A DNA stretch of 64,000 bases from Glebionis coronaria (GCA_025667525.1 CM046880.1:599325452-599389451); one strand, 5' to 3'; counted from the stretch's first letter, positions 1-10,385 are shown. The notes: generated by a model from the letters alone, not told the origin. Program-made: numbers and translations.

Positions 1-1372
1 AAATCCCTATTTGAAACATTAAAAGGTAATTCCATATTACTTCATACTGACAGTAAAGACTATCCAAATTTAGTTGATTTATCACATGCAATTCACATTG
101 TTAACTTGATTAGATGCTTAACAATACGTCACTACTATTAAAGAGTAAGATCGTACTAAACTTCTAAGCATAAAGAATGCCACATCTCAGTAAACTAATG
201 ACACATGATCAATGAATCAAAAACATTCAACAGGCCTAAACCTAACTCTGCATGAACTCATCAGCTGTAAATCATTAAACTGCAAGCAAACATATCATAA
301 GAAAAACTATTAATCATTTACTACTGGTTTGAAGTTCTGTTTAGGAGTTGCAGTACAGATATGAGTTTTTGGTTTTGGGTTGTGATATGATTGTAGGATT
401 TGTGGTGTTTGTTACTTCATGGTAGGAGAATTGAAATACTCTGATCAGAGTTTTAGCATGGGTCGCTTCAGTTAGTGGCGATTTTGCATTTTAAGGAATT
501 TCTCAGCCAGCCACTATAAGGTTATCATCAACTTATGTAAGTGCAGTAAATACTAATGTGCACACGTCTTGATCTGCATTAAGAGGTGTTGGGGTATGGC
601 TGATGCAGCAGTTAAGCTGCCGCAACAACAATTTAAGGGGCGCTAGGGCCAATCTGCAAAGGTTGCCTTAATGGTCTTGATGGCTCAGTTGCTACGGTAC
701 ATGGTTAATTGTAAATGGATCTCTAAGGGAGTTCACATGATAGATTAGGTAGTAACATACCTATTCAGTCGGTGTCGCGCCACAATGAAAACCATGTATT
801 CACGACAACTTCCATCTCACTTCAGCTTAATGACCTTTTGTCACCCCAAGGGGCCTATATACAACATAATAAATAAATAAAAACTGTTAGATTACAAATT
901 AGCATTTGGTATAAAAGAAAAGAAAATTAAAAGATATCTTAACATGTACTTACTATATTTGGGAAATCCTCATGTTGATATTTTAGCACAAAATCAAGCA
1001 CACATTTTATGACATAGAATCCACACTCTCAATCTATTGTCAGCGGCCGAAATTGAAATAAGGTTCCTGTATCTTTTTACTTCAATAAAGTGACCCATTC
1101 TATTGTCAGCGACCGAGATTGAAATATGAGTACAAAATCAATATTCTACAAATAAATCATTATATAAGAATGGTCCAAAAGGTTGTATGCATTGAAATAA
1201 ACTATGGACGAGTTTGAGGTTGATTAAGTAAAAAATAACCACTATCGCCAAACACCCTTTATTTTTTGTGAGAACTCTTTCTTTTTGGTAAAGTTTTAGT
1301 GTAAACTCTTATACAAACTTACGAACTGACACAAAGAAGCCGTCACCAAATAATTTAGCATGATTAATGTAT
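1..1372. other. Unrecognised intergenic DNA
   Basis: AT-rich sequence without a long reading frame or a domain I recognise. A short phrase (attgtcagcg followed by ccgaaattgaaat or ccgagattgaaat) occurs twice, near 1,036-1,060 and 1,097-1,121, so at least part of this stretch is an old local duplication. I see no gene. Confidence 0.5.
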
Positions 1373-1476
1373 GACCCATTTACTGCTGAACCAAAACACC
1401 CTATCTTTTGACCCATTTTACTGCAGAACCCAAACACCCTATGTTTTGACCCATTTCACAGCACAACCAAACACTT
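1373..1476. repeat. Three-copy tandem repeat, about 37 bp
   Basis: Three consecutive units begin with gacccatt and run through a core like actgcagaacc to caaacaccctat. They start at 1,373, 1,410 and 1,448; the third is shortened and more diverged. No coding sense is apparent. Confidence 0.75.
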
Positions 1477-2009
1477 ATTCAAACATAACTCAAACTTTAT
1501 TGCTAAAGTAACTTCTACTGAATTATTTTGGCTTTTTTCAAAATTGGTCTATTCCAATCCCATTCCGATACAACACATATAAATTTCCAGGGACGGAGAA
1601 ACTTTATCCGAACCTTTTGCAATTCATATATTTATATGGAAGTTTTCACCTTAAGTTATATGAATTTGACTGTAATTAACGAAATCTGGTCCACCTAAAT
1701 CTATTTCCTGATAGGTATTACTCCGTATTACTAATACATCCTGATATATGTAAATGATAAAATAGGTATAAGATGGATAATGAAAGTAGTAAAGTACCAA
1801 ATTAGGAATGTCTTCTTCATGATGCTGGTATTATTGAATTTGTGAGATTGTCTATTATTGGAAATAGCTTTACGCACCGTTTTCTCTTTCAAGTGATATT
1901 AAGTTTTTGAGTGAATAGATCTAGATTGGAACCTTAGGGTTTGTTTGGTGAGTGGTGAGGGCTGGTGTACTTTGTGATTTTAGGCATTGGGTTTTGCGTG
2001 AAAAATTTG
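1477..2009. other. Unrecognised intergenic DNA
   Basis: No domain-bearing ORF and no clear repeat structure seen. The 64-codon open frame beginning at 1,952 has no recognisable content. Confidence 0.4.
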
Positions 2010-2371
2010 GTGAAGCGGCAAATGAGAATGTGTTGCCCCGCCAAGATTATTCTAGATTTTTCGAGTTAAATACATCGGGTTATTTATGGATACCCGATTT
2101 ATTTAGATTTATGAAAATGTTTTTTTTTTATAAAAAATTTAGTTAAGCGGCAAATGGAAATATGTTGCCTCCAGCTTTATTTTGAGTTTGCAGTATATAG
2201 AACGTTTTTTCCATAAGAACCGTTCTAACTATTTTTGAACTTAAATAGATCGGCTTTAAGCCTAATAACCGTTCTATTTGTTAATTTTCCCCTTGCTTTC
2301 TCTTAAATAGATCGGTTTTTATTAAAACCACACTATATAGAGTGATCTATTTAAGCTATTGTGTAGTAGTG
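2010..2371. mobile_element. Probable CACTA transposon terminus
   Basis: The right edge reads tgtgtagtagtg, the reverse complement of a CACTACTACACA-type terminus. Upstream lie short subterminal repeats: cttaaatagatcgg at about 2,237 and 2,303, its inverse gatctatttaag near 2,343, and two gcggcaaatg...tgttgcc blocks near 2,015 and 2,147. Terminal CACTA repeats with dense subterminal motifs are typical of En/Spm-like elements. I could not pair this end with a convincing left end or a 3-bp target duplication. It may be a remnant, or the left end may lie outside the window. Confidence 0.4.
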
Positions 2372-2783
2372 AGTAGAAAATAAAGCCATGTTTTATGATA
2401 CTAAAAGTTTAGTCATGACAAAAAAAAGTTTAGCAAATGTCCTTTATAGTGTCTATGACTCGATTCAAGCAATATCCCATCCACCTATACACATTTAATG
2501 TACATCGTTAAATTCTGATAGCGATAAAGCTTGTCGAACGTCGAATAATATGTATGATACTAAAAGGATGATGAAGGAAATGAGTTAACAAGTGTGACCA
2601 TAAACTAGAATCCACACCTTTAAAACTAAATTAAAACAAAAACTTTTATTTTCGTTACGACTTGGGCCGTGCATGCATGTGCACGACCAAAAACACTACC
2701 TAGTTATTCATATACACAAATATCATTCATTTATCTTCAAAACATCATCCTCGAATCAATCACACTCTTTTGTAGTAATAACA
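2372..2783. other. Intergenic, upstream of the Nudix pseudogene
   Basis: AT-rich, without a coding signal. It would include the former promoter and 5' leader of the Nudix pseudogene that follows, but I cannot point to a TATA box with confidence. Confidence 0.35.
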
Positions 2784-3016
2784 ATGGAAGTAGCAAACAT
2801 GCATGGTATCGAACTATCGATGGTTTCTCGTACCGGACGACATTTGCAACGTTATAAAAACCGCCAACAACGTCGTCAAGTAGTTGGATGTATACCTAAC
2901 AGAATTAGGATTGCATGCACTGGAATTACTTCTCATCAGTACGTGCACAAACGAATGTTGTTTCCAAAAGGAGGCTGGGAACGCAATGAAACCATCAAAG
3001 AAGTCGGGCTAGCTTA
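2784..3016 (+). pseudogene. Nudix hydrolase pseudogene, 5' part
   Basis: The ATG at 2,784 opens a frame with the plant mitochondrial/chloroplast-type Nudix N-terminus: SRTGRHLQRY, then RRQVVGCIP, then FPKGGWERNET, the start of the Nudix box (G-x5-E). Plant NUDT12/13/16/17/18-like enzymes, which hydrolyse nucleoside-diphosphate derivatives, have this layout. The stretch between the GCIP motif and FPKGGW is shorter than in the family as I remember it. An apparent 5-nt insertion (gtcgg, about 3,003-3,007) shifts the frame inside the box, giving a stop just before the transposon junction. The rest of the gene resumes at 5,639 beyond an LTR element. The frameshift need not postdate the insertion. 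It could also be a decayed duplicate of an intact gene elsewhere. An intron here was considered but is not needed. Confidence 0.8.
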
Positions 3017-3021
3017 GAAGA

Positions 3022-3399
3022 TGTTGAAATATTAGTAATAAACTTAAATATAGTTTAGGGACTTAAGTGTACTTTGTAATATAGATTAGAAATAGACTAG
3101 TATTAGGAAGTTTTTAGGTTAACCTCCTTAAGTTGGTTTATAGGAAGTTTCCTATTTAACTTAAGACGGTGCCTACCCCTCATCTCTAGGGATGAGGGGG
3201 ATTCTAGTTCATTGAATTCTTCTTCCTCAATGTAGTCTTTATTAGGGTTATTAATAAAGAGGTAGTTGAGGGTATACCGTGTGCATATATTTGTCGGTTC
3301 TTTGTAACCTCTCGTGTTCGCTACTTGTGCTCGATACAACTCGCGATCTAGCGGTTTCGCGTTATCGAACTTCGGGTTTGTTGTCGGTATCATACAACA
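3022..3399 (+). repeat. 5' LTR of the non-autonomous element
   Basis: TG...CA bounded, 378 bp, and aligned along its whole length to 5,252-5,638. The copies differ by scattered substitutions and short indels, for example a short extra segment near ctctataaataggg in the 3' copy. That segment restores a TATA-like ctataaata box, which is absent from this 5' copy. Confidence 0.92.
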
Positions 3400-3401
3400 A
3401 G

Positions 3402-3415
3402 TGGTATCAAGAGCT
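3402..3415 (+). promoter_or_regulatory. Primer-binding site
   Basis: tggtatcaagagct starts 2 nt after the LTR and resembles the initiator-methionine tRNA complement used by many plant copia elements (usually tggtatcagagc), with one extra A. Confidence 0.8.
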
Positions 3416-3790
3416 GCGGTTAGTCGTGGTCTCCGAAGATCGAGGTTACGAGGTCGGAGGTATCGAGGTCCAGTGTCGAAGTCGTCTTTGGTGCGATTGA
3501 TTGAAGAAGCGATCGACGAGAGGGAAAAAAAAAGATTACGTTTTCTTTGGCGGTTTGTTATTCTAACAAAAGAAGAGGAATCAATAAAAACTAAAAAGAA
3601 AAGGTGACAAGTTTGGTTAGTTTTTGTTGGTCTTATTATTTACGTAAAGAAAAAGAAGTTATATATCTTATACATGCATGCATGTGATGATTTGTTGATT
3701 TGTTAACAATCATTGCTATAGATTTTAACTTTGTAAAAGACGACAAGTAGAAAGGTTATTGTTGTGGTTTTTCTTTTTGTGGAACAAGCT

Positions 3791-4136
3791 TTCGATCGTG
3801 GTTTGCTTTGGTTTCAAGTTAGCGGTCGGGGTTGTTTGTTCATAACCGAGGGTTTAGAGGTTTTCTAACAAATTCGATTTGCAAGAAGGGTATTTTCGTG
3901 TGGTTCAAGTTTGATCGTGGTTTGCTTGGGTAATCAAGTTTACGATCGGGTTGCTTGTTCATGATCGAGGGTTTAGGGTATCTAATAAATTTGATTTGCA
4001 AGAAAGGTATTTTCTTGTGGTTCAAGTTTGATCGTGGCTTGCTTGGGTTTTCAAGTTAACGATCGGGTTGCTTGTTCTAATCGAGGGTTTAGGGTTATCC
4101 TAATTAATTCGATTTGCAAGAAAGGGTTTAGCAACA
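3791..4136 (+). repeat. Three tandem units of about 115-120 bp in the leader
   Basis: Units begin near 3,791, 3,911 and 4,028. Each runs from gatcgtggttt(g/c) through cgatcgggttgcttgttc and gagggtttag to tttgcaagaa. They lie between the primer-binding site and the gag-like ATG, so they form part of the untranslated leader. Confidence 0.85.
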
Positions 4137-4621
4137 ACGGGTATATTGCACACGGCTTGTGAGACTTGTCGGTAAAATTGGTTAAGAAACAACTTGACAA
4201 GGTTTGTAGCAAGGTGAAAGAAGATTCAAGACTTGTCGAGGTTGCAAGATCTCTTAGGTTATTAGAGATCGGTTTTGCAAAATTAAAAGTACTACAAGGG
4301 TTACTTCAAAAGGAGTCGGGTACTTTCTTGATTCAAGGGTTGTCGATTTGTTGGATAGGTTAATTTCCAAGGCTCAATCGATATTTGAGTAAGAAAGGGT
4401 GTTCTTTTGAAGGGTTACTTGGTTTGATCGATTTCTAAGAAGGTTTCTCTTAGGGTTATATCGATAAAGCAAGGGTTTTTCTTTATAAACGGGGACTTCG
4501 TATTCGTGATTGTGAGGTTTAATATATCACAAGGTTTAGCGAACTATTGAAGGCACTTTGTCGGTTTGTGATTGTGAGGTTATTCACAAGGTTTAGCAAA
4601 CAACAAAGGGATAAATAAAAA

Positions 4622-5212
4622 ATGGCTAGTTCTATAACTAGGTTTAACATCGAGAAATTCGATGGATTTAATGTACATAAGCATGGAGGTTCAAAACAAG
4701 TTGGGTTCAAACAACTTGGTCCTGGTGTTAAAACAGGAGTCCATGGAGTACATGTTTATAAACGTGTTTGGTTTGAGGTGGAACTGCAGGGAGCTCAGGG
4801 GGATCGTGAAGCTGAGGTTTTTCAAGATAGTAACGATCATGTTGCAGTGGCTCAAATACGGTTTGAGGTGGAACTGAATGGAGCTCAAGAGGGTCGTGAA
4901 GCTGAGGTTTTTTAGGTTAGTAACGATCATGCTGCAGTGGCTCAAAGACGGTTAGAGGACAAACAACCTGAAGAAAAGACAAACACGGACTGCTTGGTAA
5001 ATGAGCAGGAAGAGGTACACCTTGGTATAAAGGCGGGGGCAAACATTACGGTAACCGGAGTACCTGGTCAAGAGGGTGCGGAGGGTAATGTTGCTGAGAA
5101 GAAGAACGTGAAAGAGTCTATGGAAGCTAATCTAGGAAAACTACAGAAGTACAATGCCTGGTTAACAAGGTGGTCCCGGGTCCGAGGTTCCAACACCGGT
5201 AAAAAGTGTTGA
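4622..5212 (+). pseudogene. gag-like stub with internal 90-bp duplication
   Basis: The ATG at 4,622 starts MASSITRFNIEKFDG, which matches the N-terminus common in plant Ty1/copia Gag. After about 17 residues the similarity stops. The frame continues into unfamiliar sequence and ends at 4,915. A 90-bp unit (30 codons) is duplicated in tandem at 4,771-4,860 and 4,861-4,950, the second copy gaining the stop. A further frame from 4,937 to 5,212 is hydrophilic with no known domain. No zinc knuckle, protease or RT is present. This looks like gag with most of gag-pol deleted and replaced, as in other non-autonomous elements. Translation is uncertain. Confidence 0.6.
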
Positions 5213-5251
5213 GTATCGGTTATGTTTAAGTGTTACTCCTAAGGTGGAAAT

Positions 5252-5638
5252 TGTTGGAATATTAGTAGTAAACTTAAATATAGTTTAGGGACTTAAGTAT
5301 ACTTTGTAATATAGATTAGGAATAGACTAGTATTAGGAAGTTTTTAGGTTAACCTCCTTAAGTTGGTTTATAGGAAGTTTCCTATTTAACTTAAGACGGT
5401 GCCTACCCCCTCATCTCTATAAATAGGGATGAGGGGGGATCCTAATTCATTGAATTCTTCTTCCTCAATGTAGTCTTTATTAGGGTTATTAATAAAGAGG
5501 TAGTTGAGGGTATTCCGTGTGCATATATGTTTGTCGGTTCTTTGTAGTCTCTCGTGTTCGCTACTTGTGCTCGATACAACTCGCGATCTAGCGGTTCCGC
5601 GATATCGATCTTCAGGTTGTTGTCGGTTTCGTACAACA
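5252..5638 (+). repeat. 3' LTR of the non-autonomous element
   Basis: 387 bp, TG...CA, preceded by a short purine-rich tract (aaggtggaaa, 5,241-5,250) that would serve for plus-strand priming. It contains ctctataaataggg near 5,415-5,428, a plausible TATA box. Confidence 0.92.
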
Positions 5639-5842
5639 GAAGAAATCATAGAGGAAGCAGGAGTGAATTGCAAGCATGCATGGTGTTTTAAAAGCAAAGG
5701 AAACGATGGATAATACGAAGACAACTAGAGTTTTGGCCGAAAGAAGATATTCGGAGAAGAGCTTGGGTGAGCGTTACGAAAACTAAAAAAGTTTACTTGG
5801 ATTAAGGAAGCATTGGATTTATTGGTAATGAGATCGACTTGA
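5639..5842 (+). pseudogene. Nudix hydrolase pseudogene, 3' part
   Basis: Directly after the 3' LTR the sequence reads EIIEEAGV, the second half of a Nudix box (the E-x-x-E-E-x-G-V core that binds metal). It continues with a KSKG segment. In shifted frames come WPKEDIRRRAWVSV and then WIKEALDLLV, both typical of the C-terminal part of plant NUDT17/18-like proteins. At least two frameshifts and stops (for example after KSKGNDG) break the reading. With the LTR element, one gaaga copy and the 5-nt insertion in the 5' part discounted, the Nudix-box spacing G-x5-E-x7-x-E is exact. That shows the two parts were one gene. Confidence 0.8.
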
Positions 5843-6117
5843 GTCTGCTCCTTTACAAAACTCACATGTCCCACTTTCATCAAACTAAAATTGAAGCTTA
5901 TTCACAACAGTTGATCGATCCAACGGTTTACAAGTGTGTTTGTGTTAACCACAAGCGGATTCTATAGGGCTAACCAACATGAAGAAAGTTACGTAAGAAA
6001 CAAGGTAGGGCTGATCAGTTTTCGATGCAAGTGCCAAATAGATTGGTCCACTGACCAGATTGAGGTTGCAAATGGTTAATGAATAAGAAGCAAAAGCAGT
6101 AGCAACTAGGAACAACG
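5843..6117 (-). other. Former 3' flank of the minus-strand Ubl pseudogene
   Basis: No ORF. About 5,998-6,072 is clearly related, in reverse orientation, to 9,185-9,290 downstream of the plus-strand Ubl pseudogene. Shared phrases include gatcagccctaccttg and cctcaatctggtca. The inverted duplication therefore includes 3' flanking DNA as well as coding sequence. Confidence 0.65.
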
Positions 6118-6345
6118 TTATCTTTCAGATCTCTTCCCCGACCTCCACCGCCCCAGTATTATTGTTACTGCGCGAATGACATCATCCTTTTGGTTGTTGC
6201 AGAGAGAATTTTGCTCCGAATGAATCCTGGACAAATATCTGCATCGATCTCCTTGATTTACGCGTAAGTGTGAGATCAGTGGATTCGGTCTTAATGTGGA
6301 AGTCAGCAAGTGTTCCACTGTCGTCAAGAACCATATTTTGTTAAA
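6118..6345 (-). pseudogene. Ubiquitin-like repeat pseudogene, minus strand
   Basis: Read from about 6,340 leftwards, one frame gives VLDDSGTLADFHIKTEST and then RSMQIFVQD. These match the end of repeat 5 and start of repeat 6 of the intact tandem Ubl gene at 11,199-12,625. A deletion then joins this, out of frame, to a tail containing NQKDDV, equivalent to the C-terminal Ubl segment at about 8,917-8,946. The copy is truncated at its 5' side at the inversion point near 6,345. It is the left arm of a head-to-head inverted duplication and cannot make a full Ubl fold. Confidence 0.75.
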
Positions 6346-6484
6346 GATCCACTCTCACACTTATGAGTAAATCAAGGGAATTGATGCAGATATTTGTCAC
6401 CGGAATGAGTACATCTATCGAAGTCAAACCCTCGGATACCATTGGAAACTTAAAAAACGAGATCAGGAATAAGGTAGGTATTCC

Positions 6485-7035
6485 TAGGGGTGGCAATTCG
6501 TGTTGGGTTCGAGTTAGCGGGTTCGGGTTGTCAGGTTGGCGAGTCAGAAAATCCTAACCCAAACCTAACCCATTTAAATAATCGGGTCAGTTATGTCAAC
6601 CCTAACCCGTTTAAACATAACCCGAACCTAACCCATTTAACCCATATATATATATGTGGGTTGACGTAAAATATGTTAAATAGGTTGAATAGGTTAAACA
6701 GGTTTATATATTGATCCATTTAACAAGTTTTATATATAAAAGTAGGCACATTAGACGTGTTAAACATGTTAAATGTGTTCATGTTCGGTATGTTTAACCA
6801 AGTAAACATGTATGGTAAAATATTAATCATTTTTAATATAAGGAAAAAAAATCTTAAACGGGTTGTCGGGTCGACCTGCTTAATTTTTTTCCAACCCAAA
6901 CCTAACCTGTTAATAAATGGGTCAGATAGGCCGACCCAAACCTGACCTAAGATTCAATATATTCAACCCGAACCTGTTAATATTCGTGTCAGTTTCAGGT
7001 CGGGTTTCGTGTCGGGTCTGAAATTGCCACCCCTA
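6485..7035. mobile_element. hAT-type MITE
   Basis: Perfect terminal inverted repeats taggggtggcaatt / aattgccaccccta bound 551 bp of non-coding DNA rich in tandem-like phrases (aacccgaacctaaccc and its inverse). An 8-bp target duplication flanks it with one mismatch: ggtattcc at 6,477-6,484 and ggtatgcc at 7,036-7,043. The 8-bp duplication and this terminus are characteristic of non-autonomous hAT elements. The interrupted Ubl sequence resumes directly after it. Confidence 0.92.
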
Positions 7036-7540
7036 GGTATGCCCATCGACGAGCAGGTCTTGATGTTTAACAAATTGGTTCTTCAAGACAGTGGAACATT
7101 TTCTGACTTCGACATCAAGACATAATCCACTCTCATACTTATGCGAAAATCAATGGGATTGATGCAGATATTTGTCAACACAGTCACCGGAATGAGTACA
7201 TCTATCGAAGTCAAACCCTCGGACACCATTGGAAACTTGAAATACCATATCAGTGATAAGGTAAGAATCCCCATTGACAAGCAGGTGTTGATATTTAATG
7301 AAATGGTTCTTCACGACAGTGGGACACTTGTTGACTTCGAAATTAAGACAGACTCCACTCTCACACTTATGCGTAAATCAAGCATGCGTAAATCAAGGGA
7401 ATTGATGCAGATATTTGTCACTGGTATGAGTAAACCTATCGAAGTTAAACCCACGGATACCATTGGAAACTTGAAAAACCAGATCAGCGATAAGGTAGGT
7501 ATCCCCATTGACAAGCAGGTGTTGGTCTATAACGAAATGG

Positions 7541-8842
7541 GTCTGTGCTCTCTTTTCTTGATACTCTTTCTGTGACAACTGTCGCCTAACTGGTGTGTTT
7601 GGTTTAGGCTTCAACCCATTGCCTACCCCACTAGCATTAGGTGTAGGTAACAAGGCTTATGACCCCCTAACTGTCCCCCACCACCAAACCTATTACCCAT
7701 AAAAGTCAATGGTGGCTTATTTTTCTTCCTTTCAGCCTCAAAAATTGCCTCTTGTAACTTTGTCAAAGAGTAAGCATCGGCAAGAGTTGCAGGCTTAAAC
7801 ATCCTCACACTCATCTCTAGTTGAGTTGGCAAACCACCCAAATACAAACTAATAGCATATTCTTGGCTAATGGTAACTCTACACAACAAGGTATCAAACA
7901 TATCCTAATATTCTCTAGCACTCTTATCATATTTTGCATTCTTAAGGGCTGACATGGGATCTTCAAAGATGGAACCAAATCTCTGAATAATAGCTTGCTT
8001 ATACCCATCCCAACCTACATTTTCCCATTAACAGTCAAATATTGTTTATGCCATAAAAGAGCTTTATCACAAAGATGGACTGAAACAATCTTTACCTTCT
8101 CTTCATTAGGAGTGTTATCAACGGAGAAAAATTGATCACATTTGAACACCCAACCTCTAACATCATCACCATCAAATTTTGGGAACTCTACCCTAGCCAA
8201 TCTACCAAACTAATTAGCTTGCCTTCCAGCCCCAAGATTGACCATCTGGTTGTTTTGAACCCCTAAAGCTTCAATCATTTGCCTCATTTCTGCTAATTAT
8301 GTATCTAGATACTCCCTAGTAATGGGAGGATCAATACCCCCATCATTTGTAGGGTTGTGCCTTGTCGTTGGTGCCATAACAGAATTTCCCGCCAAAAATC
8401 AGTTAGACCAGATAACAAACTCAACAGACTCAACAAGAATCAAGAACTGCCAGGATGGAGCTCTGATACCACTTGATAGATGCTAATCAGAGATTAATGA
8501 AATCTGTGATAGCCATGAATAACAAGAAAGCTCATAAGAATAAGAAATAGAGCAATGTGGATTAAACAAGATGAAAATGGTGAAAAAGGGTTGTTATTGA
8601 TAGTAACTGAATGATTACAAGAAGAGAGAAGAGTTTAACAAATTCTAGACCAGGAATGAAATGATTACAGTGAAAAGGAATTTATACTAAGTGTTTCCCG
8701 CCAAAACTAAGTGTTTAGAAGTTGTTGGAAAAACACACGTGAACCTCACACGTCTGGTATTTAAACCATGCGTGTGCACCTCACGTGTCAAACAACTTAA
8801 CCAGCTTAACATATAAGCTGTGTAGCTTTTAGGTGCTTATCA
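7541..8842 (-). mobile_element. Ty3/gypsy fragment: 5' LTR plus partial gag
   Basis: On the minus strand an LTR (8,842 to 8,474, beginning TGATAAG and ending CTATCA) is followed 2 nt later by the primer site tggtatcagagctcc, then by an ATG at 8,377 (MAPTTRHNPTNDGG). Gag follows: RVEFPKFDGDDVRGW, a typical retrotransposon-gag domain, through SLYLGGLPTQL to SQKEYQEKR, stopping before any zinc knuckle. At least one frame break occurs (taa near 8,300) plus others. The left edge (about 7,541) lies inside gag, so pol and the other LTR are missing. Without a partner end no target duplication can be tested. Confidence 0.85.
8474..8842 (-). repeat. 5' LTR of the truncated gypsy element
   Basis: 369 bp with palindromic ends (TGATA...TATCA). 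The primer-binding site complement lies directly beside it at 8,457-8,471. It contains two cacgtga/cacgtgt G-box-like sites near 8,738 and 8,780. Confidence 0.75.
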
Positions 8843-8974
8843 TTTTACTGGCCAGACAAGCTTGAACTTGTCTTTAATGGAAGGTATCTCGAAGACAGTC
8901 ATACCATTACCGACTACGACATCCAAAAGGACGATAGCATTGCCGTTGTACTCCGTATGGGGGTGGAGGTGTAG

Positions 8975-10385
8975 GTGGGGGAAAGGATTAAAAATATAGT
9001 GTTGTTCCTAGCAGCAATTCTTTTTTTCTTTTTTTTTTGTTAATCTTCAAACACATATTAAGAAGATCTATTTATTATTAGAGACATCAGATTCGCATAT
9101 AATATGTTCCTAAAATTCACACACGAAACACCCGCTTTCTGAAACCAGGCACACGCATGGTATACTTTATGCTTACCCAACTATTTTGCAGCCTCAATCT
9201 GGTCACTGGACCTGTCTATTCGTACAGTCCGTTATGTGAGACCAACCTTGTTTGGCACTAAAATTGATCAGCCCTACCTTGCTGATTCGGTAAGGTAAAC
9301 TACAGAAACCGTTTGCTCACTCCTCAGGATCGGCGTCCATAACTCTAGTAACCTTTATATGTACTGCATCAAACATGAATATGATATAATGGACATATTA
9401 AAGTGTTTAACGCTTAATTACTACTGTTTGTTTGATACCGAGTTACTTACGTTATTCTATGATATCTGTTAGCTGATATGTTGCAAAACTATTCTATGCC
9501 CTTGTATTTACTGTAGATAGCATAGACTGTAAAGTTTGAGTCGCATGCAAATGGTAAATCGTTAATCAACAGAAAATACAGTATGACAACGATATCGACG
9601 AACTGTTTTTTCGATTACTATTTTTTGGAAAATCATATGATTTGTTTCACAAATAATATATGATTTGTAATATGAATTATATATGATTTCTCAACGTGAT
9701 TTAAAAATCTAAAAAAAATGTTCGTCGAAATTATATATACATAAGTCCTCTACAGAAAGAGGATTTAATACTCGTCACGATAGTATATTTTGTTTTGCGT
9801 AACGATTAACAGTTTGTTAAATATTTGTTTCTAAGAAAAACGTAAAAAGTGAGATTTTTTTATTTTGATCTTGTACATTGAATCAAAAGAAAATGAATGG
9901 TTTTCATAGTTCATTAGGTCCTTGATGTCTCTGTTAATCTTTCGCAAAAAAAAAATGAGTGTTTTAAAACTTTGGTTGACTTGGTCGGTTAATCCGTGAA
10001 CCGATTGGAAAAAAAAACGATTGAATCACCGGTTAAATGGGTTGAACCGTGACCAGGTCACTCGGCCGGATTAATGAGAGTAAAGGGTCTGTTAATAACG
10101 GGCTTTAATATTCTCACAAGCCCAATTCATGTTATTTTAGGAATAGTTTGCTCCATATATATACATTCACGTCTCACAAACAAGAAAAAAAATACGATAG
10201 GTTTGAGTCTTGATATTCGATCGGAAGCTCGAACATTCATAATTCGCCCATAATAATATAAGGTAAAAAAATTTACTTCTTTACTTTGAATTTTAATAAT
10301 AAAAAAAAATTGGTATTCATTAGTAGGTGCAAAATTTGTTATCACTTTTATGCATAAATCGATAAACAATGCATCTATGTTTATA
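8975..10385. other. Intergenic DNA with old duplicated segments
   Basis: No gene recognised. About 9,185-9,290 is the plus-strand counterpart of 5,998-6,072 (inverted). About 9,760-9,860 is related to 13,735-13,825 (shared cgatagtat and gttttgcgtaa phrases). 10,326-10,384 is nearly repeated at 16,841-16,904 (shared ttatcacttttatgcataa). These point to segmental copying around the Ubl locus. Confidence 0.5.

Larger units (their letters stand above)
3022..5638 (+). mobile_element. Non-autonomous copia-like LTR retrotransposon
   Basis: Two direct LTRs (3,022-3,399 and 5,252-5,638) beginning TGTTG and ending CAACA flank an internal region of about 1.85 kb. The 5-bp duplication gaaga lies immediately outside each LTR (3,017-3,021 and 5,639-5,643). 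A primer-binding site like an initiator-Met tRNA complement follows the 5' LTR, and a purine run precedes the 3' LTR. No protease, integrase or RT can be found; only a gag-like start remains, so movement would have needed proteins in trans. It landed in the Nudix box of a Nudix gene. Several base differences between the LTRs indicate moderate age. Confidence 0.93.
6346..8974 (+). pseudogene. Tandem ubiquitin-like pseudogene, plus strand, interrupted
   Basis: Segments at 6,346-6,484, 7,036-7,540 and about 8,857-8,974 encode ubiquitin-like repeats (LMQIFV..., VKPSDTIGNLK, GIPIDKQVLIFNEM, ending YDIQKDDSIAVVLR). They closely match repeats 4-5 of the gene at 10,492-12,625, except that the last segment is the C-terminal end with stop tag at 8,972-8,974. 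Damage includes a stop after DFDIKT (taa near 7,122), a 551-bp hAT MITE at 6,485-7,035 and a gypsy LTR/gag fragment at 7,541-8,842. Some pieces lack the usual ..TV.GK stretch and read VTGMS instead. It is the right arm of the inverted pair; the left arm is 6,118-6,345. Confidence 0.8.

Noticed and set aside
122..145. cactactatt near position 130 as the left end of the CACTA element ending at 2,371
   Set aside because: Only eight bases match the right terminus and the flanking three bases do not match, so pairing is unsupported.
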